NCBI GenBank assembly: GCA_012520945.1 | Contig: JAAYNH010000096.1 | Span: forward strand, 1-46,349 | Length of the DNA stretch: 46,349 nt | Reading direction: 5' to 3' | Source of the DNA: Treponema sp. | GTDB taxonomy: Bacteria > Spirochaetota > Spirochaetia > Treponematales > Treponemataceae | In this document: positions 26,715 to 36,222 of the stretch, piece after piece | How the letters are laid out: every line of letters starts with the position of its first letter | How positions within the stretch are numbered: position 1 is the first letter of the stretch | Position numbers and translations under genes: made by a program | Notes under the pieces: model-generated | The model's database searches: none | What the model was told of the DNA's origin: nothing | The model's input: only the letters and a program-made list of their open reading frames with translations

Positions 26715-28892
26715 ATGCCTTTGTTAAAAAAAAAGTTTACTCGTGGATTTATAATTGCACTATTTGTATTTGCTGTTGCTTTAACAATGTATTATTTGAA
26801 TGTATTTCACTTTTTGGAACTAAAAACTTATGATAAACTCATAAGGTCAACAGCAACACAAAGCTCTCCTTCTGAAGAAATCATCGTAGTGGTATTAGAT
26901 CAATCCAGCCTAGATTGGGCTAAAAAAGAAAAAGGTTGGTCTTGGCCTTGGCCACGCGAAGCATATGGTGACATTGCCAAATTTTTCAGCTTTGGTGGAA
27001 CACATAGCGTTGCATATGATATTCTTTATACTGAACCTTCTGCCTACTCGGATGCCGATGATGAAAAATTTGCAAAATTGGTTAAAGAATGTGGCAATGT
27101 CATATTTGCTCTACAATTCGGTGAACAATACGGCGATGTGGAATATTGGCACGATGGAATATCACCACCAAATACAACAATGGAAGGCTACTCAAAATCA
27201 TTCATTGAAAAAGCAATTCCTTCTGAGCCGGCATTATTTCCTATTGATATTATTGCAAAAGCCGCATCCGGTTTCGGCTATGTTTCAAGCATTACGGATT
27301 CAGACGGAATTATTCGCAGAGGAAAGCTTTTTACACTTTTAGAAAATATCCCTGTACCTTTTCTTGGTTTAGCAGGATTATCCATAAATACTGAAAAACC
27401 ACTTAATTTTTCACTCAATGAGAAAAAAATGAATGTTAGTTTTGCTAATAAAACAATTCAAGTTGACAACGATAACTCTGTTTATTTGCGTTATCGCAGT
27501 AATATTGAATCCTATGCTCCATATTTTGCTCGTGAAATTTTAGAAAGTTATTATGCAATTGAAAAAGGAGAACAGCCTTTACTCAATCCAAATGAGTTTA
27601 AAGATAAATATGTATTTTTCGGCTTTTATGCACCTGGTCTTTTTGATATTGCCCCTACTCCTATTGATACAAAATATCCGGGTGTAGGAGTACACATTAC
27701 AATCTTAGATAATTTTTTACAAAATGATTTCATTAATTTACCGGCAAAATGGCTTCCCATATTATTGCTTTTAATTTCTTCTTTTGCAGGTGTATGCATT
27801 GTTCATGGATTTGAGCAAATAAAAAAATCTCAACGAACAATTTTAATACTATCATTATTATGTATTTTACTTTTCTGTGGAATTTATATTACGATTGCAA
27901 CGCTCATTTTTATTTGGAAATATTGGATTCCATTTATTGCACCAATTATTACAGCATTTTTAGCTTTTTTTGTTTCTGTTCTTGTAAATTATAACCTTGA
28001 AGGAAAACAAAAACGCTACTTAAAAATAGCTTTTAAACAATATTTAAGTCCTACAGTAATTGAGCAGATAATTGCAGATCCTGAAATGCTAAAACTTGGA
28101 GGCGACAGAAAAGAGATTTCCATGTTCTTTTCCGATTTACAAGGCTTTACATCAATTTCAGAAAAAATTACCCCTGAAGAATTGACAAATGTTTTAAATA
28201 AATATTTAACGGCAATGAGCGATATCATTTTGGAAAGTGGTGGCACAATTGATAAATATGTAGGAGATGCTATTGTTGCTTTTTGGAATGCACCGATTAA
28301 TCAAGACGACCATCCATTCCGTGCATTGAATGCCGCAATGAAATGTCAAGATAAATTATTTCAAATGCAGGAAGAATTAACGGCTATTTCCGGAGTACCG
28401 ATAAAAATGCGAATAGGCTTAAACACAGGTTTTGCAGTAGTTGGAAATATGGGTTCTAAAAATCGTTTTAATTACTCAATGCTTGGAGATTCGGTAAATC
28501 TTGCGGCACGCCTTGAAGGAATGAATAAACAATTTGGCACTTATACAATGTGTACCAAAAATTTTAAAGAAAAAAGTGAATTGTTTGGAAAACCTTTTTT
28601 TATGCGCGAATTAGCAAGAGTTGCCGTCGTAGGAAAACAAAATGCGGTTACGGTTTTTGAACCAATGTCTGAAGAATCTTATACCAAAAAGAAAAAAGTT
28701 TTACCTCATTTTGATACAGCAAGAAATTTATTTTATGAAGGCAATTTCAAAAAAGCACTGGAAATTTTTCAAGTAATTGAAAAATTTGACGAGCCAAGCA
28801 AATTTTATGCACAAAAATGCCAAGATATGCTTAAAATATATCCTGACGGCAATGCAAATTTCGATGGCGTATGGATTGCAACATCTAAATAA
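26715..28892 (+). CDS. CHASE2-domain adenylate/guanylate cyclase
   Basis: A 725-residue membrane sensor enzyme. An N-terminal membrane helix (about 10-28) is followed by an extracytoplasmic CHASE2 domain (about 35-340: EEIIVVVLDQSSLD, PWPREAYGDIAKFF, GAHSVAYDILY-like stretch), three helices (about 345-425), and a class III cyclase domain (about 465-650). Both metal-binding aspartates are seen: Asp474 in FFSDLQGFTS and Asp518 in KYVGDAIVAFWNAP. GDSVNLAARLEGMNKQ carries the transition-state-type residues. A final 60-residue helical tail looks TPR-like. It makes cyclic AMP, or possibly GMP, in answer to an outside signal. Co-transcribed with the envelope protease 11 bases upstream. Confidence 0.93.
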   Translation: MPLLKKKFTRGFIIALFVFAVALTMYYLNVFHFLELKTYDKLIRSTATQSSPSEEIIVVVLDQSSLDWAKKEKGWSWPWPREAYGDIAKFFSFGGTHSVAYDILYTEPSAYSDADDEKFAKLVKECGNVIFALQFGEQYGDVEYWHDGISPPNTTMEGYSKSFIEKAIPSEPALFPIDIIAKAASGFGYVSSITDSDGIIRRGKLFTLLENIPVPFLGLAGLSINTEKPLNFSLNEKKMNVSFANKTIQVDNDNSVYLRYRSNIESYAPYFAREILESYYAIEKGEQPLLNPNEFKDKYVFFGFYAPGLFDIAPTPIDTKYPGVGVHITILDNFLQNDFINLPAKWLPILLLLISSFAGVCIVHGFEQIKKSQRTILILSLLCILLFCGIYITIATLIFIWKYWIPFIAPIITAFLAFFVSVLVNYNLEGKQKRYLKIAFKQYLSPTVIEQIIADPEMLKLGGDRKEISMFFSDLQGFTSISEKITPEELTNVLNKYLTAMSDIILESGGTIDKYVGDAIVAFWNAPINQDDHPFRALNAAMKCQDKLFQMQEELTAISGVPIKMRIGLNTGFAVVGNMGSKNRFNYSMLGDSVNLAARLEGMNKQFGTYTMCTKNFKEKSELFGKPFFMRELARVAVVGKQNAVTVFEPMSEESYTKKKKVLPHFDTARNLFYEGNFKKALEIFQVIEKFDEPSKFYAQKCQDMLKIYPDGNANFDGVWIATSK

Positions 28893-28930
28893 CATTGCTT
28901 ATATTTTATCTTGTTTTTCAAATTTTTCTC

Positions 28931-28939
28931 TGTTATAAT
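28931..28939 (+). promoter_or_regulatory. Extended -10 of the pectin esterase operon
   Basis: TGT TATAAT at 28931-28939. A leader of about 25 bases with GGAGG at 28962-28966 leads to the GTG start at 28972. No strong -35 is seen. Confidence 0.55.
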
Positions 28940-28971
28940 TTTATGTTGATATAAATTTTTTGGAGGATTTT

Positions 28972-31900
28972 GTGAAAAAGGTTTTTATCTTTGTTGTTGT
29001 AATTTTTAGTTTAATTACAATCATTTCATGTGGTTCGGCCCCAAGTGGTGATATTGGTGCTCCTGTTGGTGAAGTCCGCAAAATTGACATTTGGGACTTT
29101 GGTGGTGTTGAAGCTACCGGCACTCAATATAATAATAATATAACGCGAAACAAAATCGACGCAATTGATACTCTTGCAGGTGGAAAATTTCAAGCAGGCG
29201 AAATTAATTTTGGCGACTTAATATTAAATATGGCAAACAATGACCGAGCATATTATTATACTGCAGACGGAAAGCCGGGAAAAAAATCTTATGGCAATCA
29301 AGGTTATGACTCTGTTATTTTTCCTGACGGATATGAATCGCGTGGTTTATTCTATTCCAACGGTACCGGTGGTGAAGACAGACGTTTTATTATAATTAAA
29401 AATGTAAAAGCCGGAGACAAAATTACTTTTTATGCAATCACAAGTAACTCTGCAGAAACAAATGTTTTTTTCACTCATATAAATGAAGATAATATACAAA
29501 CCGGTGAACAAGTTGAAAAAGATAAAATGGTTCAACGTGAAAAAAGCTATGAATATATTGCAAAAGTAGACGGTTCGTACAAAATTTTTACTGACAAAGA
29601 AGGTGGGAAACCATGCTATTATCGTGTTGTAAGAACACCTAGCGTTTTTGTTTCAGGAACCATTTCAATTCCCGGTAAATTCAAAGAAACTCCTTTCGGA
29701 ATTAGTTTTGTAAACCAAATAACAGGAACATCTACGGAAGGAAAAGTTGCCGGCAATTCTTTTGGTGCATACTTGGCTCCAGGATATTCTTATACTGCTG
29801 TAATTTCAGGTGTTGCCGGTCTTGGCATTAATGACGCAACTAAAGTTGTAACCGTTACAAAAGAATCTTCCCTTTCAGGAAAACAAAATGCAAAACTTGT
29901 TGCCGAAGCACAAAGCATTCTTACCGTAAAAGGCACAATCAAAGGTTTTGAAGCCGGCTATGACACAAGTAAAATGCAACTCATTTTTCTCCCGCCAAAA
30001 GATTCTCTGTATCAAGCAGCTAAAGCAAAATTAGAAGGAATGAATTTTTCCGCACTTCTTGAACCAAACGTTTTATATATGGCAAGTTTTGTTGGCGTTA
30101 ATGATTATTTTGTTACAGCGGGTAAAGACTTTAATGCAGGTAGTGATTTTACACAAGACATATCTGTGGGTTTAAAACCAAAATCAACTGCAAGCGGAAA
30201 TCTTATCGGTATCGTTGAAAACAAAAAAATTACATCAATAAAATTTGTAAATATTGATGATGAATATATCTATGAAGGAAATCTTTCAGGAAATGGATAT
30301 AAAGCGGAACTTCGTAACGGCGTTTATAAAATTGTTCTTGACGGAGGATACAATTGTATGATGCATATTATTCTTGAAGGAGCAAATATTACAAAAAATA
30401 TTTTAGTGCACGAAGAAGAAAAAGCAAAAGAAACTTTACCGTTACGAAAAACAATGTATGTCGGATATAACACAAAAGGAAGTTACGACACTTTAGGAAA
30501 AGCAATTAGAGATGCAGAAAAAATGAATCCTAAAAACGAAAATGAACGCATCACAATTTATATTGCACCGGGAGTGTATCGTGAACAAGTGCGCATAAAT
30601 GTTCCATATATAACACTGAAAAATGAAACTCCAAATAAAGAAGCAAAACTCACTTGGTATTATGGAATTGGATATAAATATTACAGTGCAGGTAAAGATG
30701 GTTTTTTCAGTGAAGATGCAAAGCTTGACCGCTTTGAAAAAAATATCGCCGCTCGCTGGGGTGTTGCTACACAAATTTTACCGGGTGCAATTTCTTTCCG
30801 TGCAGAAGGAATAACATTTGAAAGCTCATTTAATAAATATATAACAGATGAAGAATTAGCCGATGGTGTTGAAAGCGACGGTTCAATTAATTTTGTTAGA
30901 AAACTTACTAGCGATGTTCGTCTTGCAAAAGCAAAAGAACGTTCAAGTGCAATATGTGTTGAAAGTGCAAATTCTGAATTTTATAATTGTAAATTTATTG
31001 GTAATCAAGACACTTTATTTACCGGTTCAGGTGTTCCTCAATATTATAGAAATTGTTACATTGAAGGTACAACAGACTACATTTTCGGTGAAGGCGATGT
31101 GGTATTTGAGAACTGTGAACTGGCATGGTGTGGTGCACCTGATATTTCTGCAGAAGGACACATTGCCGTTGCTAAATCAAAAGGCGACAAAGGGTATCTT
31201 TTCCTTAATTGTACAGTTACGACACTTGACGGCATGAAAATGGGAAAGGCAACGTTTGGAAGACCTTGGGAACAAGCTGCAAAAGTTGCTTTTATAAATA
31301 CAAAGCTTGACAGAATTGATTCTATCATAGATGCAGGCTGGGGAAGCATGAGTGGCAACACTCCTGAAAAAGCAACTTTCCGCGAATTTGGTACAACATA
31401 TGACGGAAATGCAGTTGATACTTCCAAACGTGTACAAGGAACAGTACTTTCCTCAAACGATGGTTATACTATGGAAAAATATCTAGGTTCATGGAAACCT
31501 TTTTACAGTGCAAAAGCTCCAAATACAAAACCTACTTTTTCTCAAAAACCTGCACTTACCTCAAATGATGATATTAATACTCCGTATCCGGGACATATTT
31601 TAACAGTGCGTTATGAACTGGATAATGCATCAAAAGAATTTGATTCAAGTTTGATTCGCTGGATTCGCATCGGTTCAGACGGAAAAGAAACAGTCGTTAA
31701 ACTTTCTGCAGGCAATGCTAACAAATCGTATACACTACAAAAAGCAGATGAAGACTGTACAATTCGTTGTGAAGTTATTGCTGAATCTGCGGGAGTAAAC
31801 AAAGGTGCCAAAGAAATAATCAAACTTGCAACAAAAGTAAAAAAAGGTTTTGCACAAGTTGCTAAAACATCGGAAACAATTGGACTACGCGAAGAAGGTA

Positions 31901-32886
31901 AAATTAATATTTTTCTTGCAGGTGACTCAACTGTAAAAGATTATTCACAAATGGGTATGTATCAAGGTGGTATAAATCGTGACGAAGGTTCTTGGGGTGA
32001 ATACCTTGGAGACTTCTTTGACAGTAAAAAAGTTGTTGTAAAAAATTATGCTAACGGAGGTCGTTCAACAAGAAATTTTATTAATGAAGGAACTTTAGAT
32101 AAAATTGCAACTCAAATAAAAAAAGGCGATTATCTTTTAATTCAATTCGGACACAATGATTCATCAAACACCGCCGGATATATTGAAGACCGTCACGTTC
32201 CGCTTGGGTCCCCGGATGCAAAAGGTATTTATCCGACAAAGGGTGGAAACAAAGTAACAACACCTACTAGCTATGCAGACAGATACGGCACAGAATTTTA
32301 CGGATGGGAAAGCGGAACATACAAATGGTTCTTAAAAAAATATATTGATGTAGCTCGCAATGTTGGGGCAACTCCTGTATTAGTAACACCGGTTAGCCGC
32401 CTAAATTTTCAAGGCGATAAAATTCGTCGCGATATGCATCATGACTCAACAGATAAAAACTCACCAAGTCAACCAACTTCACAAGGCAACGCATATGTTC
32501 AAGCTGTAATTCAACTGGCAAAGGAAGAAAAAGTACTATTAATAGATGCATTTGAAATTTCTGCAAATCTTTATGAAGCAGGTCGTGCAAGTGCAAAAAA
32601 ATATCCACCTCAACTTTTTGGTGGCGATGTTACTCATAATAATAAACTTGGTGGTTTTCTTTTAGCCGGTCTTGTTGCAAAAGATTTAAAAAGCAAAAAT
32701 CTTGATATTTCAAAATCAACGATACGACCTGTTAAAATTATCGGTGCCAATGCAAAAGGAAAAGAAGTTTTCACGGTTGGGGTTTCAAGCACATTCTATG
32801 CTTTTGAATCCGGAATGTCTGAAAATTATGAAAAGCAATCTGATTTTTGGACAGAGTATGGACAAAAACTTATTAATGAATTTTGA
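28972..32886 (+). CDS. Pectin methylesterase / rhamnogalacturonan acetylesterase lipoprotein
   Basis: A 1304-residue surface or periplasmic lipoprotein with two esterase domains. Start: GTG at 28972, five bases after GGAGG. The signal peptide ends LITIISC, a lipobox with Cys about residue 19. Residues 20-490 are beta-rich, likely carbohydrate-binding, with no clear family. A CE8 pectin methylesterase covers about 490-820: GVYREQV, Asp680 in GNQDTLF, Asp702 in GTTDYIFG and Arg764 in GRPW. After an Ig-like linker, a CE12 SGNH acetylesterase covers about 970-1240: nucleophile Ser986 in AGDSTVKDY, oxyanion Asn in QFGHNDSS, and Asp1219/His1222 in GDVTHNNKLGG. It would strip methyl and acetyl groups from pectin before depolymerisation. 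No lyase is nearby. The D,D-carboxypeptidase gene overlaps its stop. Confidence 0.93.
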   Translation: MKKVFIFVVVIFSLITIISCGSAPSGDIGAPVGEVRKIDIWDFGGVEATGTQYNNNITRNKIDAIDTLAGGKFQAGEINFGDLILNMANNDRAYYYTADGKPGKKSYGNQGYDSVIFPDGYESRGLFYSNGTGGEDRRFIIIKNVKAGDKITFYAITSNSAETNVFFTHINEDNIQTGEQVEKDKMVQREKSYEYIAKVDGSYKIFTDKEGGKPCYYRVVRTPSVFVSGTISIPGKFKETPFGISFVNQITGTSTEGKVAGNSFGAYLAPGYSYTAVISGVAGLGINDATKVVTVTKESSLSGKQNAKLVAEAQSILTVKGTIKGFEAGYDTSKMQLIFLPPKDSLYQAAKAKLEGMNFSALLEPNVLYMASFVGVNDYFVTAGKDFNAGSDFTQDISVGLKPKSTASGNLIGIVENKKITSIKFVNIDDEYIYEGNLSGNGYKAELRNGVYKIVLDGGYNCMMHIILEGANITKNILVHEEEKAKETLPLRKTMYVGYNTKGSYDTLGKAIRDAEKMNPKNENERITIYIAPGVYREQVRINVPYITLKNETPNKEAKLTWYYGIGYKYYSAGKDGFFSEDAKLDRFEKNIAARWGVATQILPGAISFRAEGITFESSFNKYITDEELADGVESDGSINFVRKLTSDVRLAKAKERSSAICVESANSEFYNCKFIGNQDTLFTGSGVPQYYRNCYIEGTTDYIFGEGDVVFENCELAWCGAPDISAEGHIAVAKSKGDKGYLFLNCTVTTLDGMKMGKATFGRPWEQAAKVAFINTKLDRIDSIIDAGWGSMSGNTPEKATFREFGTTYDGNAVDTSKRVQGTVLSSNDGYTMEKYLGSWKPFYSAKAPNTKPTFSQKPALTSNDDINTPYPGHILTVRYELDNASKEFDSSLIRWIRIGSDGKETVVKLSAGNANKSYTLQKADEDCTIRCEVIAESAGVNKGAKEIIKLATKVKKGFAQVAKTSETIGLREEGKINIFLAGDSTVKDYSQMGMYQGGINRDEGSWGEYLGDFFDSKKVVVKNYANGGRSTRNFINEGTLDKIATQIKKGDYLLIQFGHNDSSNTAGYIEDRHVPLGSPDAKGIYPTKGGNKVTTPTSYADRYGTEFYGWESGTYKWFLKKYIDVARNVGATPVLVTPVSRLNFQGDKIRRDMHHDSTDKNSPSQPTSQGNAYVQAVIQLAKEEKVLLIDAFEISANLYEAGRASAKKYPPQLFGGDVTHNNKLGGFLLAGLVAKDLKSKNLDISKSTIRPVKIIGANAKGKEVFTVGVSSTFYAFESGMSENYEKQSDFWTEYGQKLINEF

Positions 32887-34196
32887 TGAAAAATAAAATA
32901 AAAATTATAATTGCTGTAAGTTTATCAATTGTACTTGCAGCAATTATTTCTTTTTTTATATATACTTTATCTTTCTCAAAAACACCAAATGTATCTTCCC
33001 TCTCAATAGAAGAAAATTATGCATTGATGGAAATTATTAAAAAAAACTATTCTAAGCCTGTTATGTTTTATCCTGAGTTTGAAACAAGCAACTTAGAAAA
33101 TAAAATAAAACTAAAAGCACGCTCTTGCATTTTACTTGATGCAACAACAGGAGCAATTATTTATGAAAAAAATGCAGATGAACTTATTCCTCCTGCAAGC
33201 ATGACAAAACTTGTTGTAATGTATATTCTTTTTTCCGAAATTGAAAAAGGTAACATTCAACTTACAGACATTGTTTCATTACCTCCGGAAAGTTGGTATA
33301 TTAATGCATTGCCAGGCTCAAGCTTGATGTTTTTAGAACAAGACGATAAAGTTACGCTATATGATTTAATGCTTGGCATGTCTGTTATGTCAGGGAATGA
33401 TGCTGCCGTTGCTTGTGCATATTATGTATCAGATTCAATAGAAAATTTTGTTCAACGTATGAACAAGGAAATGGAAAAACTTAACCTTGTACATACACGT
33501 TTTGTTGACACTTCAGGTTACAGCGAATTAAATCAAACAACTGCACGCGAATTTGCAAAATTTACACGCATATATTTGCAAACTTTTCCACAAAGTCTTG
33601 AACTTTTTCATAACAAAAAAGAAATGACTTTTAAAGGAACATTATTTAAAAGCACAAATAAAGTACTTGGAAAAGTTTTAGGAGTAGACGGTTTAAAAAC
33701 AGGCTTTATTCCTGAAAGCGGTTTTAATTATGCAATGACATGTAAACAAAACTCAACAAGAATTATTGCAATTTTTATGGGTGGTCCTGGATATAATTCG
33801 ATTGAAGGAAATATTAACAGAATTGAAGATGCTATTAACCTAACGGAAAACTTTTTTGCAAATTATGAAACTACATTACCTGAATATTATTCATATAATG
33901 TTAACGTATTTACAGGAAAAAAGAATTCTTTAACATTAATTCCTGCATTTTCAGACAAAATAACAACACCCGTTTTAAATCAACCTTTTAGAATTGAAAA
34001 AAACATTCCTCAGTTTTTAAATGCACCAATTACTGCCGGAGAGAAAATAGGTAATCTAAAGTATTATATAAATGATATTTTAATTCAAACCGTGCCTTTA
34101 ATTGCCGACCGTAACATTGAAAAAGGAAACAAAGCTAAAATTTTTATTGATAAATGTGCAAGAAAAATTTTCAAAATACTGTTTACTTCTTACTAA
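32886..34196 (+). CDS. D-alanyl-D-alanine carboxypeptidase (S11, PBP5-like)
   Basis: 436 residues. Trims the terminal D-Ala of peptidoglycan pentapeptides in the periplasm. An N-terminal membrane anchor or signal (IIIAVSLSIVLAAIISFFIYTL) precedes the serine-transferase domain. The three catalytic motifs are visible: Ser105-x-x-Lys108 in PPASMTKLV, Ser169-Gly-Asn in MSGNDAA, and Lys271-Thr-Gly in DGLKTGFI. A C-terminal PBP5-type beta domain (about 330-420) follows. The ATG at 32886 shares its A with the TGA stop of the pectin esterase gene (TGATG), so translation is coupled; the TTG one codon earlier is less likely. Pairing with a pectin enzyme is unusual. Confidence 0.94.
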   Translation: MKNKIKIIIAVSLSIVLAAIISFFIYTLSFSKTPNVSSLSIEENYALMEIIKKNYSKPVMFYPEFETSNLENKIKLKARSCILLDATTGAIIYEKNADELIPPASMTKLVVMYILFSEIEKGNIQLTDIVSLPPESWYINALPGSSLMFLEQDDKVTLYDLMLGMSVMSGNDAAVACAYYVSDSIENFVQRMNKEMEKLNLVHTRFVDTSGYSELNQTTAREFAKFTRIYLQTFPQSLELFHNKKEMTFKGTLFKSTNKVLGKVLGVDGLKTGFIPESGFNYAMTCKQNSTRIIAIFMGGPGYNSIEGNINRIEDAINLTENFFANYETTLPEYYSYNVNVFTGKKNSLTLIPAFSDKITTPVLNQPFRIEKNIPQFLNAPITAGEKIGNLKYYINDILIQTVPLIADRNIEKGNKAKIFIDKCARKIFKILFTSY

Positions 34197-34209
34197 TCTG
34201 TGCTATAAT
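34182..34209 (+). promoter_or_regulatory. Promoter of the NfeD gene
   Basis: -35-like TTTACT (34182-34187), 16-base spacer, perfect TATAAT (34204-34209) with TGC before it (extended -10). The ATG at 34217 comes seven bases later without a Shine-Dalgarno, so the message should be leaderless or nearly so. It overlaps the end of the carboxypeptidase gene. Confidence 0.65.
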
Positions 34210-34216
34210 TTGTCAT

Positions 34217-34657
34217 ATGAATATATTTTTTTTAAATAATTTACATTGGTTTTGGTTTGTTTTAACAGTTCTATTTGTCTTAACTGAAATTTTTACAATA
34301 GGTCTCACAACGCTTTGGTTTGCTATCGGTAGTCTATTAATGATTTTTCTTTCTTTTTTAAGAATACCCTTTTGGTGGCAAATTTTAATTTTTTTAATTA
34401 TTTCCAGTTTATTGCTTTTTTTAACACGTCCATTATTAATAAAAAAATTAAAAATTGGAAAAGAAAAAACAAATATTAATGCATTAATTGGAAAAACTTG
34501 CCTTGTCACAAAATCAATTTCTAAACTTGAAAAAGGAGAAGCAAAAGTGAACGGTGTTCTTTGGTCCGCAAAAAGTGAAGATAATAGTGAGATTCCAAAG
34601 GGAAGCGAATGTAAAATTATTGCAATTAATGGTGCAACATTAATAATTCAAAAATAA
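34217..34657 (+). CDS. NfeD-family membrane protein (short form)
   Basis: 146 residues from the ATG at 34217. The in-frame extension to 34154 lies inside the carboxypeptidase gene, upstream of the promoter, and is rejected. Three to four membrane helices fill residues 8-75 (GLTTLWFAIGSLLMIFLSF is typical), and the C-terminal half forms the OB-fold of NfeD (IGKTCLVTKSISKLEKGEAKVNGVLWSAKSED). NfeD proteins partner with SPFH proteins in membrane microdomains, and the SPFH gene follows 85 bases later. No protease domain as in long NfeD. Confidence 0.88.
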   Translation: MNIFFLNNLHWFWFVLTVLFVLTEIFTIGLTTLWFAIGSLLMIFLSFLRIPFWWQILIFLIISSLLLFLTRPLLIKKLKIGKEKTNINALIGKTCLVTKSISKLEKGEAKVNGVLWSAKSEDNSEIPKGSECKIIAINGATLIIQK

Positions 34658-34742
34658 ATACATAGATTATTATAACAATAAATTTATATTAACAAACGTC
34701 ATTTATTTACATTTTATTAAATTACGAAGTAAGGAGGAATTT

Positions 34743-35630
34743 ATGAATATCGTAATTATAGGTGCTGTGATTTTATTAGTACTCATACTCATAATCACAA
34801 ATATCAGAATAGTTCCACAGTCTCAAGCGTTTATTGTAGAGCGTCTTGGTGGATATGCAGGTACATGGGAAGTGGGTCTCCATGTAAAAATGCCATTTAT
34901 TGATCGAGTTGTTAACCGAGTTTCTTTAAAGGAGAGGGTTTTAGATTTTAAACCACAACCCGTAATTACAAAAGATAATGTTACAATGCTAATTGACACT
35001 GTTGTATATTTTCAAATAACGGATCCAAAACTTTATACGTACGGTGTTGAACGACCAATGAATGCAATTGAAAACTTAAGTGCAACTACTTTGCGTAACA
35101 TTATTGGAGAGCTGGAACTTGATGGTACATTGACAAGCCGAGATGTCATCAACTCACGTATGCGAGTAATCTTAGATGAAGCAACAGATGCATGGGGCAT
35201 AAAAGTTAATCGCGTTGAAGTAAAAAATATTATTCCGCCCGAATCAATACAAGAAGCAATGGAAAAGCAAATGCGTGCAGAACGAGAACGTCGTGAAGCA
35301 ATTTTGATTGCAGAAGGACACAAACAATCTCAGATTTTAGAAGCGGAAGGAAAAAAAGCCGCATTAATTTTACAAGCGGAGGCAGAAAAAGAAGCTGCAA
35401 TCAAAAAAGCTGAAGGAGAAGCTGAAGCAATTCGTGAATTGCAAAAAGCAACGGCAGAAGGCTTGACAATGATTAAAAGTGTTGATGTAGATGAAAATGT
35501 TATTCGTTTACGCAGTTTGGAAGCATTTGAAAAAGTAGCCAATGGCAAAGCAACTAAAATTATAATTCCTGCAGATATTCAAAACATGGCGGGCATTGTA
35601 ACGAGCTTAACAGAAGTAGCGAAAAAATAA
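34743..35630 (+). CDS. SPFH/stomatin-like membrane scaffold protein
   Basis: 295 residues of the stomatin/paraslipin type. One N-terminal membrane helix (about 3-20), the SPFH domain (about 22-190: VPQSQAFIVERLGGYAGTWEVGLHVKMPFIDRV), then an Ala/Glu-rich coiled coil (about 190-250: AEAEKEAAIKKAEGEAEAIREL). It forms oligomeric scaffolds at the membrane that influence proteases or lipid order. An ideal AAGGAGGA ribosome site precedes the ATG. Its pairing with the NfeD gene is the common bacterial arrangement. The next gene is convergent. Confidence 0.93.
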   Translation: MNIVIIGAVILLVLILIITNIRIVPQSQAFIVERLGGYAGTWEVGLHVKMPFIDRVVNRVSLKERVLDFKPQPVITKDNVTMLIDTVVYFQITDPKLYTYGVERPMNAIENLSATTLRNIIGELELDGTLTSRDVINSRMRVILDEATDAWGIKVNRVEVKNIIPPESIQEAMEKQMRAERERREAILIAEGHKQSQILEAEGKKAALILQAEAEKEAAIKKAEGEAEAIRELQKATAEGLTMIKSVDVDENVIRLRSLEAFEKVANGKATKIIIPADIQNMAGIVTSLTEVAKK

Positions 35631-35661
35631 AATTACATCAAGGCTCAAAAAATAACATAGC

Positions 35662-36222
35662 TTATAAGACTAAAATACCAAAAATTGCACCTGCTAAAAT
35701 AACAAATAGTGGGTGTAATTTTGTTTTTAAAAGAATAAATAAAGCAATAATATAAAAAACAAGTGATGGAAAATTAAATAGATTATACCAAATGCCCGTA
35801 TCTTTTAAACGGGCAAAATTTACAACTGTAATTGCGATAACATTCCAAGCAGCAACTGCAATCATACCGCTAACTGCAGGACGTAAACCGAAAAAAGCAG
35901 CTTGAACTAAAGGTTTTTCTTGAAATTTTCTAAAATATTTAGCAATAATTGTAATACAAATCAAAGATGGTAAAACATAGCCGACTGTAGTAATTACACC
36001 ACCAAAAATTCCATACATTTCACAGCCAATATATGTTGCCATATTTATACCAATTGGACCGGGAGTGCTTTCAGAAATTGCAACCATATTAAAAAATTTT
36101 TCAGGGGTCAGAAGGCCTTTTTCAACAATGACTTGTTGCATAACAGAAATGCCGACTAAACCGCCACCGATTGTAAAAGTGCCAACATAAAAAAAAGTTA
36201 AAAATAATTGTAACAAATTCAT
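35662..36222 (-). CDS. Chromate transporter, second half-protein
   Basis: 186 residues, one CHR domain with five to six helices. Motifs: FFYVGTFTIGGGLVGISVMQQ, SESTPGPIGINMATYIGC, and FFGLRPAVSGMI. Together with the upstream half-protein it matches the split (short-chain) form of the CHR family, in which two proteins of opposite membrane orientation work as a pair. The real substrate is probably an anion such as sulfate or chromate; in gut spirochaetes a detoxification role is unproven. The ATG overlaps the upstream stop (ATGA, 36219-36222). Confidence 0.9.
   Translation of the reverse strand: MNLLQLFLTFFYVGTFTIGGGLVGISVMQQVIVEKGLLTPEKFFNMVAISESTPGPIGINMATYIGCEMYGIFGGVITTVGYVLPSLICITIIAKYFRKFQEKPLVQAAFFGLRPAVSGMIAVAAWNVIAITVVNFARLKDTGIWYNLFNFPSLVFYIIALFILLKTKLHPLFVILAGAIFGILVL

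Noticed and set aside
30493-31823. Several minus-strand reading frames inside the pectin esterase gene
   Set aside because: The plus-strand protein has intact CE8 and CE12 motifs throughout; these frames have no motifs or ribosome sites.
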